DNA of 64,000 nt, taken from CAVSRC01 sp963798195. Its GTDB lineage: Bacteria > Pseudomonadota > Alphaproteobacteria > Rhizobiales > Kaistiaceae. The stretch is from contig CAWCSF010000008.1 in NCBI GenBank assembly GCA_963798195.1, positions 1 through 64,000 of the forward strand, given 5' to 3'. The notes under the pieces were generated by a model. It made no database searches and had not been told where the DNA came from. It was given only the letters and a program-made list of their open reading frames with translations. Position numbers and translations under genes: made by a program. How positions within the stretch are numbered: the stretch's first letter is position 1; the number at the start of each line of letters is the position of its first letter. Below are positions 9,040 to 17,627 of this stretch, piece after piece.

Positions 9040-10139
9040 CGCTCCACCTCTCCCATGTCGAGTTCGACACCGAGGCCGGGGCCTTTCGGCAGCGGCAAGG
9101 CGCCATCGACCAGCGTGTCCATCCCGCCGACCGGCTCCTTGAGCAGCCGGTCGCGCAACGGATTTGGGAAGATCATGCATTCGAAGGTGAGGAAGTTTGG
9201 CATGGCCGCCGCGAGATGCAGGCTGGCCGCCACACAGATGGCCCCGGATGCGCCGACATGCGGGGCGTACGGCACATGCAGCGCCGCCGCGAGGTTGGCG
9301 ATCTTGCGCGTCTCGCTGATGCCGCCCGAACGGGCAACGTCCGGCTGGATCACGCCGACCGCACGTGACGTCAGCAGGGGAGCGGCACCGATCGCGGTGT
9401 GCTCGCTCTCACCGGCCGCCAGCCGGAGCGGCAGTTTCTGCCGCAGCCACTTGTAGCCTTCGAGATCCTCCGGAACGATCGGCTCTTCGAACCAGAAGTA
9501 GTCGAGTTCCGCCAAACCCTTGCCGACTTCAAGCGCGTCATCGACGTCGAAGATCCAGTTCGAGTTGGCCATCAGCCGCATGTCCGGCCCGGCAACTTCG
9601 CGAACGAGTTTCGCGCGTGCGAGAGATGCCTCGACCGGCGCGCCGATCTTGACCTTCATCTCGGTGAAACCGGCCTTGGCGCAATCCTCGACCGTCTTGG
9701 TCGCGCCCTCGTCGTCCACCCAGGGAATGGACGAGGCGTAGGCGCGGATGCTCTTGCGCCCCATGTGGCCGAGCAACTCGTAAACCGGGCGCCCGACGTC
9801 CTTGCCCATGATGTCCCAGATAGCGATGTCGATGGCCGAGATCGCCTCGATCAGCATGCCGCCCGAACGGCCGGAGAAGGTGCGGTAGAGCTTCTGCCAG
9901 ATCGCCTCGACGGCAAACGGATCCATGCCGACGATCTTCGGCGCGAGCAGGCCGTTGATGAGTTCGGCGTAGGCCTTCGGTCCGAAGCGCGCGAGCGCCT
10001 CGCCGACTCCGGTCACGCCGGTGTCGGTTTCGACCACGACCACGACAATGGAAATGGTGCCGAACGAACCTTGAGAGGTTCGTTGAAGATCGCCGACCGG
10101 CACGGACAGCGGATAGGCCTTCAGGCTTTTTATGCGCAA
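9024..10139 (-). CDS. Enolase-superfamily enzyme (mandelate racemase/muconate lactonizing type)
   Basis: A 371-residue protein beginning at a TTG (10139) with GGGAGG 8 bases upstream; longer frames reach into the promoter. The N-terminal capping domain is followed by the barrel with K162 and K164 (MKVKIG), metal-ligand Glu in FWFEEP (218-219), E244 (AAGESEHT), D267 (VIQPDVARSGG) and H294 (APHVGASG), so both general bases of the mandelate racemase subgroup (KxK and His) are present. The first metal ligand, usually Asp in a DxN motif, is Asn here (N192-S-N194). Such enzymes abstract a proton next to a carboxylate, as racemases, dehydratases or cycloisomerases of acid sugars or amino acid derivatives. 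It is the first gene of the operon; the exact reaction is unknown. Confidence 0.88.
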   Translation of the reverse strand: MRIKSLKAYPLSVPVGDLQRTSQGSFGTISIVVVVVETDTGVTGVGEALARFGPKAYAELINGLLAPKIVGMDPFAVEAIWQKLYRTFSGRSGGMLIEAISAIDIAIWDIMGKDVGRPVYELLGHMGRKSIRAYASSIPWVDDEGATKTVEDCAKAGFTEMKVKIGAPVEASLARAKLVREVAGPDMRLMANSNWIFDVDDALEVGKGLAELDYFWFEEPIVPEDLEGYKWLRQKLPLRLAAGESEHTAIGAAPLLTSRAVGVIQPDVARSGGISETRKIANLAAALHVPYAPHVGASGAICVAASLHLAAAMPNFLTFECMIFPNPLRDRLLKEPVGGMDTLVDGALPLPKGPGLGVELDMGEVERWTTK

Positions 10140-10158
10140 TTCTTCTTCCTCCCAGTCC

Positions 10159-10173
10159 CGTAGTTGAACTACA
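10159..10173. promoter_or_regulatory. Putative RpiR-family operator (site 1)
   Basis: On the minus strand the 15-mer reads TGTAGTTCAACTACG, a near-perfect inverted repeat with the TGTAG...CTACA form known for HexR-like members of the RpiR family. It lies about 20 bases before the TTG start of the first operon gene, where a repressor would block transcription. The regulator encoded as second gene is the obvious ligand. The assignment is inference from symmetry and context. Confidence 0.5.
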
Positions 10174-10208
10174 AAAACGATCGTCTGTCCATTGCGAATG
10201 ATCGTAAA

Positions 10209-10223
10209 TGTAGTCTTCTTACA
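10209..10223. promoter_or_regulatory. Putative RpiR-family operator (site 2)
   Basis: The plus strand reads TGTAGTCTTCTTACA, again the TGTA(G/A)T...TACA inverted repeat of 15 bases. Its centre is 50 bases (close to five helical turns) from that of site 1, which would place two bound dimers on the same DNA face. Together the two sites bracket the probable promoter of the 475-10139 operon. Confidence 0.45.
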
Positions 10224-10331
10224 TGGGCTGAGGCTTTCCCAACGTTCTGTTGGACGGCTTACGGCACGCGGCTTCACCCGCGCTCATCGTGTCGGCCGAG
10301 AGGGGGAAGGTGGTCGGAGGGGGCAGGTTGA

Positions 10332-10919
10332 CTAGTCGAGCGAGGCGACGCGGCGCCTGTCGTTCGAAGCCCGCTGGATCAGGAGCCGCGTAATCGCGTT
10401 CCGGTGAAATTGGTCGTCGCCAGCGTCGAACGCGATGGCGAAGCGCGACGTGAGATTTGGCGACGCGCCGTGGCAGCCACAGGCATTATCGCCGTCGCCA
10501 TTCAGGCCTGCGATTGACGAACCGATCACGCGGCCGGCACGGCTCAGAAGCAAGCCGACATGCCCGAATTCGCGGAAACCTTGTCCGTTTATTTCGCCCG
10601 AAGCGGTATCCTCTGCAAAGTAGTGAAGCGAATGGCCCGCATATGTCGCCTGAGTAGTGCCGTCGGGCAAGCGCCGGGAGTCGATGAGAGCAGCTGAGCC
10701 GCGCCCGCCGACGGCGACACGGCCAGCCGGAACGGCCGGCCAGAGGAGCGCACATTCGGCAATGCAGGGCCCGTCGCCGTCAAGAACATAGACAGCCACG
10801 CCGCGCGTGTCGGTGAGATGGCCGCTTGAAGAGGCGGCGTTGGGGGGCTGGGCAAGCGCCACGCCGGAAACCAGTAACAGCCCGGCTAATAGTGCCCCGT
10901 TGCGAATTCGGGCGAACAT
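10332..10919 (-). CDS. Secreted protein with lipoprotein_15-type repeats
   Basis: A 195-residue exported protein with a Sec signal peptide (MFARIRNGALLAGLLLVSGVALA, cut before QP). It carries two copies of the secreted repeat often found in small bacterial lipoproteins: LTDTRGVAVYVLDGDG with the CIAECALLWPAV block near residues 34-65, and YAGHSLHYFAEDTASGEINGQG near residues 93-115. The C-terminal third (ACGCHGASPNLTSRFAIAF) is unlike the family. No lipobox is seen, so the product is probably periplasmic. The role of this repeat family is not known. It is a single gene between two unrelated units. Confidence 0.75.
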   Translation of the reverse strand: MFARIRNGALLAGLLLVSGVALAQPPNAASSSGHLTDTRGVAVYVLDGDGPCIAECALLWPAVPAGRVAVGGRGSAALIDSRRLPDGTTQATYAGHSLHYFAEDTASGEINGQGFREFGHVGLLLSRAGRVIGSSIAGLNGDGDNACGCHGASPNLTSRFAIAFDAGDDQFHRNAITRLLIQRASNDRRRVASLD

Positions 10920-11077
10920 TGACTCGCTCCGCTCTCAAACCTCCCCTGATCAAGAACGATTTCGGATCAGGTCCGTTCCCGAGCGGCTGAATCCAAGAAT
11001 GCCCTAATTGCCGGTTGCGCCCCAATTCTGCTTGTATTTCAGAGGCCTAGACTTAGGTGCCCAGTTTTTCTGGACGT

Positions 11078-12127
11078 CTACTGGGGCAAACGCACGACGT
11101 GCGTTGGGTCGACCTCGGCCTTTCCGAACGTATTGGGCATGGTCGTCGCCATCCATTCGTAGGGGTAGCCGAGCTTGAGCGGCATCGCGTCGGTCAGCTT
11201 CTGGCGCACGTCGGCGGGCAGATCGAAATCGCCCGAGACGAGATTCTCCGCGACCTGCTCGACACGCCGTGCGCCGATGATCGCGGCGGTGACGCGGCGA
11301 TCGCCGAGTAGCCAGCTGAGCGCCACCTGGCTTGGCGTCCGGTCGATCTGTCCCGCGATCTCGACGAGGAGGTCGATCAGCTTCAGGGCGTCCTCGAACC
11401 AGTAGCGGGGCAGGGTGACCGACGCCTGCAGCCCGATGCGCGACTCCGCATCCGGCTTATCCTTGGCGCGATACTTGCCGCTCAGCATGCCTGCGGCCAA
11501 CGGGCTCCAGCAGATCATCGCGAGGCCCTGGTCCTCACAGGCGGGCAGGATTTCGCGCTCGATGTCGCGGCGCAGCAGGTTGTAGAGATGCTGCGCGGAG
11601 ACCATCGGCTCATAATCCTTCAGCGCGGCGACGCCGTTGGTCTTGGCGATCTGCCACGCATAGAAATTGGAGCAGCCGAGGTAGCGGATCTTGCCGGCGG
11701 TGATGAGATCGTCAGCGGCGCGCAGACTCTCCTCGATCGGTGTGTAGGGGTCTGGCCCATGGAACTGATAGAGGTCGATGTAGTCCAACCCCATGCGCGT
11801 CAGGCTCTTCTCGCAGGATTCGACGATGTGCTTGCGCGACAAGCCGCGCGAGGTCACCGCCGGATTGCCCGGAAACCAGCACTTGGTCGCAATCACGAGG
11901 TTGTCGCGCGTGTGCTCCTGCAGCGCGACGCCCAGCATCTTCTCGGACTCGCCGCCGCTGTATGCATCCGCTGTGTCGATGAAGTTGCCGCCGCCCTCGA
12001 TGAAACACCGCACGATCGCGCTGGAGGTCTCCTGGTCGCAGCCCCATTCCTTGTTGCCGAAGGTCATCGTGCCGAGACAAAGCCGCGAGACGAGCAGGCC
12101 CGACCGGCCGAGATAGCGATGTTTCAT
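11078..12127 (-). CDS. Aldo/keto reductase
   Basis: A 349-residue NADPH-dependent oxidoreductase of the aldo/keto reductase superfamily (TIM barrel). The catalytic tetrad is visible: Asp and Tyr in NFIDTADAYSGGESE, Lys in LVIATKCWF and His in DLYQFHGPDP. The cofactor-binding end reads IIGARRVEQVAENL. The start at 12127 (MKHRYLGRSGLLVSRL) matches the family N-terminus. It reduces aldehydes or ketones in the cytoplasm; the substrate is not predictable. It is transcribed divergently from the ABC operon at 12406, and an inverted repeat at 12192-12208 lies in the shared upstream region. Confidence 0.92.
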   Translation of the reverse strand: MKHRYLGRSGLLVSRLCLGTMTFGNKEWGCDQETSSAIVRCFIEGGGNFIDTADAYSGGESEKMLGVALQEHTRDNLVIATKCWFPGNPAVTSRGLSRKHIVESCEKSLTRMGLDYIDLYQFHGPDPYTPIEESLRAADDLITAGKIRYLGCSNFYAWQIAKTNGVAALKDYEPMVSAQHLYNLLRRDIEREILPACEDQGLAMICWSPLAAGMLSGKYRAKDKPDAESRIGLQASVTLPRYWFEDALKLIDLLVEIAGQIDRTPSQVALSWLLGDRRVTAAIIGARRVEQVAENLVSGDFDLPADVRQKLTDAMPLKLGYPYEWMATTMPNTFGKAEVDPTHVVRLPQ

Positions 12128-12191
12128 GAGTTCCCCTTGGTGCGCGGCTTCGAGGCGCGTGCCGCGTCGTGATTGATGGCTGGACGCCCCT

Positions 12192-12208
12192 CGGAATAAT
12201 GCATTCCG
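12192..12208. promoter_or_regulatory. Inverted repeat in divergent upstream region
   Basis: CGGAATAATGCATTCCG has perfect 6-base arms (CGGAAT/ATTCCG) around a 5-base centre. It sits about 65 bases upstream of the aldo/keto reductase start and 200 bases before the NitT/TauT operon, a location suited to a transcription factor site. No factor can be named. The rest of the 278-base gap shows nothing else I can support apart from the AAGGGAG ribosome site before 12406. Confidence 0.35.
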
Positions 12209-12405
12209 CAGTCAAATGCGAAGGCGGATGTGGCGTGCCTGGGCCGCTGCCAAAAAAGCAACGGACCCTCCTAATATATGTTCTTTTCTCGCTCGCTCCT
12301 GCGGCGCATGATGTTTGCCATCTTACCGGCTGGGGCCGGTGTGGTGTGTAGGCTCCGGCCGGGACTGCTCGTCCATCGGCACAAGAACAAGGGAGTCCAC
12401 GTCAC

Positions 12406-13437
12406 ATGACCCGTCACGATTTCAGCCGGCGCGCTTTCCTCAAGGCTACCGCAGCAATTCCGGCTCTGGCTGCCGCCAGCAGCCTGCTCTCCGTCACCGC
12501 GCGCGCGGGCGACATGGCCAAGGTCGACATGCAGCTTGGCTGGCTCGCGTCGAACGGCCTGCTCGGCGAAGTCGTCGCCATCAGCAAAGGCTACTTCAAG
12601 GACGAGGGCATCGACTTCTCGATCACCCCCGGTGGCCCGAACGTTGACGGCGTCGCCTCCGTCGCCGCCGGCCGCTCGATGATCGGACAGCTTTCTTCCA
12701 GCCCGTCGCTGATGCTTGCCCGCTCTGCCGGTATTCCGGTGAAGGCCATCGCCTCCGGCTACCACACCCATCCGTTCACCTACTTCTCGCTCGCCAAGGA
12801 TCCGATCCGCGAGCCGAAGGACATGATCGGCAAGACGATTGCCACCCAGCCGACGGCCTTCATCCTCGCCCGCGCCCTGCTCGCCAAGAACGGCATCAAG
12901 GAAAGCGAAGTGAACCTGGTCAATATGGGCAGCGACATGAACCAGCTCATGACCGGGCAGGCCGCCGCCGTGACCGGCTGGCTGACCAACACCAGCGCGC
13001 TCGCGATCCTGGGTGCTGACCGTGTCGACATGCGTCTCTGGGACACCGGCATCCAGCTTTATGCCAACGTTTATTACGCCACCGACACCACGCTCGGCGA
13101 ACACCAGGATGTCGTCGCCCGCTACCTCAAGGCTTGCGCCAGGGGCTGGGGTTACGCCAAGGACCATCAGGAAGAGGCGGTGGAAGCTCTCGTTGCCGCC
13201 TATCCGGCCCTCGACAAGAAGGCCGAGATGGAAGCGGCGCCGTCCGTCATCGACTTCTCCTTCGGCCCGTCGACCAAGGCCAATGGCTGGGGCGCGATGA
13301 CCAAGGACAATTGGCAGGCGCAGATCGACATTTACGCCAAGCTCGATCAGTTCAAGGGCACGGTGCCGAAGGTCGATGACGTGATGACCCTCGCCATCCT
13401 CGACGCAACCAAAGAAACGCGCATGCAGGTCGGCTGA
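12406..13437 (+). CDS. NitT/TauT-type ABC transporter substrate-binding protein
   Basis: A 343-residue periplasmic binding protein with a twin-arginine signal (FSRRAFLKATAAIPALAAASS, cut near ARA-GD). The mature part (MQLGWLASNGLLGEVVAISKGYFKDEGIDF, GGPNVDGVASVAAG) is the NMT1/THI5-like fold used for nitrate, taurine/sulfonate and pyrimidine-precursor importers. AAGGGAG stands about 10 bases before the ATG. It starts an operon of seven genes with overlapping ends (its TGA overlaps the ATPase ATG). The ligand is unknown; the downstream CoA-pathway enzymes suggest a small organic acid or heterocycle. Confidence 0.92.
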   Translation: MTRHDFSRRAFLKATAAIPALAAASSLLSVTARAGDMAKVDMQLGWLASNGLLGEVVAISKGYFKDEGIDFSITPGGPNVDGVASVAAGRSMIGQLSSSPSLMLARSAGIPVKAIASGYHTHPFTYFSLAKDPIREPKDMIGKTIATQPTAFILARALLAKNGIKESEVNLVNMGSDMNQLMTGQAAAVTGWLTNTSALAILGADRVDMRLWDTGIQLYANVYYATDTTLGEHQDVVARYLKACARGWGYAKDHQEEAVEALVAAYPALDKKAEMEAAPSVIDFSFGPSTKANGWGAMTKDNWQAQIDIYAKLDQFKGTVPKVDDVMTLAILDATKETRMQVG

Positions 13438-14240
13438 TGCCGGCAGCGCTCAAACGAGCAGAAGAGACGGCCGAGCTTCGCCCGGCCGTCTCGGTGGAAG
13501 GCCTGACGGTCACCTTTGGCGAAGACGACGCCAAGGTGACTGCGCTGGAGCGCGTCTCGGTAAACATCGCCGAGCGCGGTCTGGTGACGATGCTCGGGCC
13601 CTCCGGCTGCGGCAAGTCCACGCTCCTCCGCGCCATCGCCGATCTGGTTCCGGCCGCGGAAGGCCGCGTCACCGTGCTTGGCAAGACGCCGGAACAGGCC
13701 CGCCGCGAGCGGAGTTTTTCTTTCGTCTTCCAGGACGCGACGCTGCTTCCGTGGCGCTCCGCCATCGACAACGTCCGCCTGCCGCTTGAAGTGGGCGGGG
13801 GCGCCCGGGCGCAGAACTACGCCGAGCCCGAGAAGCTGCTTGAATTGGTCGGCCTTACCGGCCGCGAGAGAGCCTTGCCCCATGAACTGTCGGGCGGCAT
13901 GCGGCAGCGCGTGGCGATAGCGCGCGCTCTGGTCAGCCGGCCGCGCATCCTCCTCATGGATGAGCCCTTCGGCGCGCTCGACGAGATCACCCGCGACAAG
14001 CTCAATGAAGAATTGCTGCGCATCTGGGAAGAGACCGGGACGACGATCATCTTCGTCACCCATTCGATTCCGGAGGCTGCCTTCCTTGGCCAGCACGTGC
14101 TGGTGCTTGCCGCCAATCCGGGCCGTGTGCGCGAGTTCTTCGAGGTCGAACTGCCACGCGAGCGCCATCTCGCCATGCGCGACACGCTCGAGTTCGTGCG
14201 CATCACCGCCCACCTCCGCTCTCTTCTGGAGACATGCTGA
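13437..14240 (+). CDS. NitT/TauT-type ABC transporter ATP-binding protein
   Basis: A 267-residue ATPase with Walker A (GPSGCGKSTLL), Q-loop (FVFQDATLLPWRS), signature LSGGMRQRVAIARAL, Walker B ILLMDEPFGALDE and the switch His in FVTHSIPEA. It energises import through the permease encoded next. TGATG overlap with the upstream gene and overlap with the downstream start point to coupled translation. Confidence 0.95.
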   Translation: MPAALKRAEETAELRPAVSVEGLTVTFGEDDAKVTALERVSVNIAERGLVTMLGPSGCGKSTLLRAIADLVPAAEGRVTVLGKTPEQARRERSFSFVFQDATLLPWRSAIDNVRLPLEVGGGARAQNYAEPEKLLELVGLTGRERALPHELSGGMRQRVAIARALVSRPRILLMDEPFGALDEITRDKLNEELLRIWEETGTTIIFVTHSIPEAAFLGQHVLVLAANPGRVREFFEVELPRERHLAMRDTLEFVRITAHLRSLLETC

Positions 14241-15064
14241 TGGAAGCGACCAGCATGGCCAAAGCCGCCCTCGTGCCAGCATCCTCCGCCGCCGCGATCC
14301 GTCGCCGCAAGGCGTGGGGCAAACGGCTGCCGCCGCTCGCCGCCGGGGCCGGCGCGATCCTGATCTGGTACCTGATCATCCAGATCGGTGGCGTGCCGGA
14401 ATACATCGCGCCGAGCCCGATCGCCGTGGTGAAGACGTTCGGGACCAGCGGTCCCCTGCTGCTGATGAACTTCTGGCCGACGCTTTTCGAGGCCCTCTCG
14501 GGCTTCCTCGTCGGCAACATGGTCGCGATCCTGCTCGCGGTGGTCTTCGTCCACAGCCGCCGCACGGAGACCGCCTTCTATCCGCTGGTCGTGTTCTTCC
14601 ACACCATCCCGATCATCGCCATCGCCCCGATCCTCGTGCTCATCCTCGGCAATGGTTACGCGCCGAAGATCGCCATCGCGGCGCTGATCTGCTTCTTCCC
14701 GACACTGGTCAACATGGTGCGCGGGCTCAATGCCGTGAACCCGCAGACGCTGGAGCTGATGCGGGTGCTCTCCGCCAGCAAGAGCGAAGTGTTCTGGAAG
14801 GTGCGCATCCAGTCGTCTCTGCCCTTCCTCTTCGCCGCGCTGAAGATCACATCGACAACCTGCGTCATCGGAGCCATCGTCGGCGAGTGGATCGGCTCCT
14901 CGTTCGGCCTCGGCGCGCTGATCATCGAAGCCACCTACAATTTCCGCTCGCCGCTGCTCTACGCCACCGTCTTCGTTGGGGCCGGCCTCGCCGTGGCGAT
15001 GTTCACCATCGTCTCGCTGGCCGAGCGTTCCGTCATCCGCTGGAAGGCGGAAGCAGTGCATTGA
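14234..15064 (+). CDS. NitT/TauT-type ABC transporter permease
   Basis: An inner-membrane permease of about 274-276 residues (SsuC/TauC type) with about six hydrophobic segments and the coupling loop MRVLSASKSEVFWKVRIQSSLP. Two starts are possible: ATG at 14234 (inside the ATPase gene) or ATG at 14240, which forms a TGATG overlap with the ATPase stop; both give nearly the same protein. A homodimer would pair with the ATPase at 13437. Confidence 0.93.
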   Translation: MLMEATSMAKAALVPASSAAAIRRRKAWGKRLPPLAAGAGAILIWYLIIQIGGVPEYIAPSPIAVVKTFGTSGPLLLMNFWPTLFEALSGFLVGNMVAILLAVVFVHSRRTETAFYPLVVFFHTIPIIAIAPILVLILGNGYAPKIAIAALICFFPTLVNMVRGLNAVNPQTLELMRVLSASKSEVFWKVRIQSSLPFLFAALKITSTTCVIGAIVGEWIGSSFGLGALIIEATYNFRSPLLYATVFVGAGLAVAMFTIVSLAERSVIRWKAEAVH

Positions 15065-15102
15065 CGGGCCACGGTCGGAACAAAAACTGAAAGGGAAACG
15101 CC

Positions 15103-16467
15103 ATGTCTGAGCCCGCAATTATCCGGGAAGCCCAGCGCGACGTGCCGGTCACGGCGACCGCCGACGTGCTCGTTGTCGGCGGTGGTCCGGCGGGCCTTTC
15201 CGCCGCCGTCGCCGCTGCGCGCCAGGGCGCCGATACGATGCTGGTTGAGCGCTACCCCTATCTGGGCGGCCTTGCCTCCGGCGGCATGGTGCTGGTGCTC
15301 GACGACATGCACAACGGAATGGAGGTCTCGGTCCGCGGCATCGCGGTCGAGATCATCGAGCGGATGGAGCGTTGGGGCCTCGCCGTCGTGCCGCCCCAGA
15401 GCGAACGCGTCGAACCGACGCGCTCGACCGAGGCGGCATGGCGGCGCTGGGCCCGCTGGGGAACGTTCGACTTCCACACCCACACCAAGCCGCATCCGAT
15501 CGTCTATGCCGCCGCCTTCGATCCCGACGGGTTCAAGCGCGCGTCCTACGACATGGTTGCCGACGCCAAGGTGCGCCTCCAGCTCCACTCCTGGTTCAGC
15601 CACACGCTGGTCGAGGATGGTCGCGCGACCGGCGTTGTCGTCGAGACCAAGCAGGGGCGGCAGGCTCTTCGGGCGAAGGTGGTCATCGACACCACCGGCG
15701 ATCTCGACGTCGCCGCATCGGCGGGCGCGTCATTCGCCGCGTCGTCCTACATCCTCACCACGGTGTCACGCCTCGGCGGCGTCGACACCGAAGCGGCCGA
15801 GCGCTTCCAGTTCGAGGAGCCGGAGCGCTTCGAAACGGTCGATCGCGAGGCCAAGCGCATGATCGGCGGCTCGTGGGACTTCTGGTGGCTGAAGACGCCG
15901 CTTCCCGGAGTCGTCTGGTGCAACTGCCCGCACATGCCCGGCCTCAGCGGTCTCAGCCCGGCCGACCTGACCAAGGCCGAACTGGAAGGCCGCGCCCGCA
16001 TGCACCGCCTTATCGATTATGTCCGCGCCAACATGCCCGGATTCGAACAGTGCTACGTCGTCGACTTCGCGCCGCAGACCGGCGTCCGCCAGACGAGGAT
16101 GCTGGAGGGCGACTACGTCGTCACCAAGGAAGACGTGGTCAAGCGCCGCCATTTTGCCGACTCGGTCGCGCGTGGCCGCGACTACTACACGCCGTATCGC
16201 GCGCTGCTGCCGCAGGGCGTCGACCAGCTTCTCGTCGCCGGCCGCCATTATTCGGCGACGCCGCAGGCGCAGAAGATGAGCCGCGAGATTCCGCCCTGCA
16301 TGGCCATGGGCGAGGCCGCCGGCGTCGCCGCGGCCGTGGCGCTGTCGTCGGGCACGACCGTCCGTGAGGTCAACATCGCCGAGGTGCAGAAGCGGCTCCG
16401 CGCCGCCGGCGCCGATCCCGGAGATCGTCCTGCCGCGAACGCGCTGGTGGAGGAGATTGCAGCATGA
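15103..16467 (+). CDS. FAD-dependent oxidoreductase
   Basis: A 454-residue flavoprotein with an N-terminal Rossmann FAD motif (ADVLVVGGGPAGLSAAVAAA, residues about 22-42), the LGGLASGGMV segment usual for FAD-dependent oxidoreductases of the thiazole-synthase-like/FAD_oxidored group, a middle substrate domain and a C-terminal FAD-closing segment (YRALLPQGVDQLLVAGRHYSAT, CMAMGEAAGVAAAVAL). It presumably oxidises the imported compound; the ferredoxin at the end of the operon is a plausible electron partner. The gene lies 38 bases after the permease, and its stop overlaps the next ATG (ATGA). Substrate unknown. Confidence 0.88.
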   Translation: MSEPAIIREAQRDVPVTATADVLVVGGGPAGLSAAVAAARQGADTMLVERYPYLGGLASGGMVLVLDDMHNGMEVSVRGIAVEIIERMERWGLAVVPPQSERVEPTRSTEAAWRRWARWGTFDFHTHTKPHPIVYAAAFDPDGFKRASYDMVADAKVRLQLHSWFSHTLVEDGRATGVVVETKQGRQALRAKVVIDTTGDLDVAASAGASFAASSYILTTVSRLGGVDTEAAERFQFEEPERFETVDREAKRMIGGSWDFWWLKTPLPGVVWCNCPHMPGLSGLSPADLTKAELEGRARMHRLIDYVRANMPGFEQCYVVDFAPQTGVRQTRMLEGDYVVTKEDVVKRRHFADSVARGRDYYTPYRALLPQGVDQLLVAGRHYSATPQAQKMSREIPPCMAMGEAAGVAAAVALSSGTTVREVNIAEVQKRLRAAGADPGDRPAANALVEEIAA

Positions 16468-17627
16468 GCAGCGCACCGCTCCCGCTGGACGGCATCCGGG
16501 TCGTCGACTTCACGCAGGTGATGCTCGGCCCGTGCTGTACGCAGATGCTCGGCGACTACGGCGCCGACGTCATCAAGATCGAGCGGCCGAAGGCCGGCGA
16601 CCTGTCGCGCTCGTCGATCGGCAGCGACCCCGACGGCCTCAACAATCCGGTCTTCGTCTCGCTGAACCGCAACAAGCGGAGCTTCGAGGCCGACATGCGC
16701 CACGAGGCCGACAAGGAGGCCGTGCGCAAGCTGGTCGCCGGGGCCGACGTGGTGGTCAACAACTTCCGCCCGGGCGTCATGGAGCGCATGGGCCTGTCCT
16801 ACGAAGACTGCCGCGCGATGAATCCGCGCATCATCTTCGCCGTCGGTACCGGCTACGGGCTCGACGGGCCGTATGTCGCCAAGGGCGGGCAGGACGTGCT
16901 GGCGCAGGCGATGACCGGCGTCATGCGCCGCAAGGCCGATCCGGATCATCCGCTCGCGACCTATCCGACCGCGCTCGCCGACTATTCCGCCGGCATGCAT
17001 CTGGTCCAGGCGATCCTTCTGGCGCTGCTCCAGCGTGAGAAGACCGGGGAGGGCCAGCTCGTTGCCGTCTCGCTCTATTCGTCGATGATCGCCATGCAGA
17101 TGCAGGAAGCGGCGATGCTGATGATGCGCAAGGCCGAACTGAACTGGGCGATGATGCCCTTGTCCGGCGTGTTCGAGACCACCGACGGCGCCATCGTCAT
17201 GATCGGCGCGTTCAAGCAGAACCCGCTTCGTGACATCTGCCAGGCACTCGGCTTCGAGGACCTTTCTCAGGAGCCGCGCTTCGCTACGCTCGACGACCAG
17301 AAGAAGCATCGCACCGAACTGCAGAACCTCTTCCGCGCCCGCTTCGCCACTGACACGACGGCGCACTTCGTCGCCGCGTTGGAAGGCGTCGACATTCTCT
17401 GCGCGCCGGTGCGGTCGCTGCAGGAGGCGCTGGACGACCCGCAGACGGCGGTCAACGGCCTGCTCTTCGAGGCCGGCGTGACGCCGGCCGGCCCGGTACG
17501 CGTCGTCGGCTCGCCGCTGACCATGTCGCAGGCCAAGGTGACGGTGCGCCAGAATCCGCCGCAGCTCGGCGAGCACAACGCCGAGATCCTCGCCGAACTG
17601 GGCATGGCCCGTGAGGCCGCGGAATGA
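16464..17627 (+). CDS. Class III CoA transferase (CaiB/BaiF family)
   Basis: A 387-residue family III CoA transferase. Hallmarks are the N-terminal GIRVVDFTQVMLGPCCTQMLGDYGADVIKIE, the FVSLNRNKRS block, GTGYGLDGPY and the probable catalytic Asp (D173 in LADYSAGMHL, equivalent to Asp169 of formyl-CoA transferase). It moves CoA between carboxylic acids, activating a substrate for the hydratase that follows. ATGA overlaps on both sides show tight coupling with the oxidoreductase and the enoyl-CoA hydratase. Confidence 0.92.
   Translation: MSSAPLPLDGIRVVDFTQVMLGPCCTQMLGDYGADVIKIERPKAGDLSRSSIGSDPDGLNNPVFVSLNRNKRSFEADMRHEADKEAVRKLVAGADVVVNNFRPGVMERMGLSYEDCRAMNPRIIFAVGTGYGLDGPYVAKGGQDVLAQAMTGVMRRKADPDHPLATYPTALADYSAGMHLVQAILLALLQREKTGEGQLVAVSLYSSMIAMQMQEAAMLMMRKAELNWAMMPLSGVFETTDGAIVMIGAFKQNPLRDICQALGFEDLSQEPRFATLDDQKKHRTELQNLFRARFATDTTAHFVAALEGVDILCAPVRSLQEALDDPQTAVNGLLFEAGVTPAGPVRVVGSPLTMSQAKVTVRQNPPQLGEHNAEILAELGMAREAAE

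Noticed and set aside
10140..10331. A small gene before the enolase-like gene
   Set aside because: The frame extends upstream of 10139, but the ribosome site and family alignment favour the TTG at 10139; the stretch holds the operator pair.
12169..12351. A 60-codon open frame in the divergent region
   Set aside because: No ribosome site or coding character; it lies in promoter DNA.
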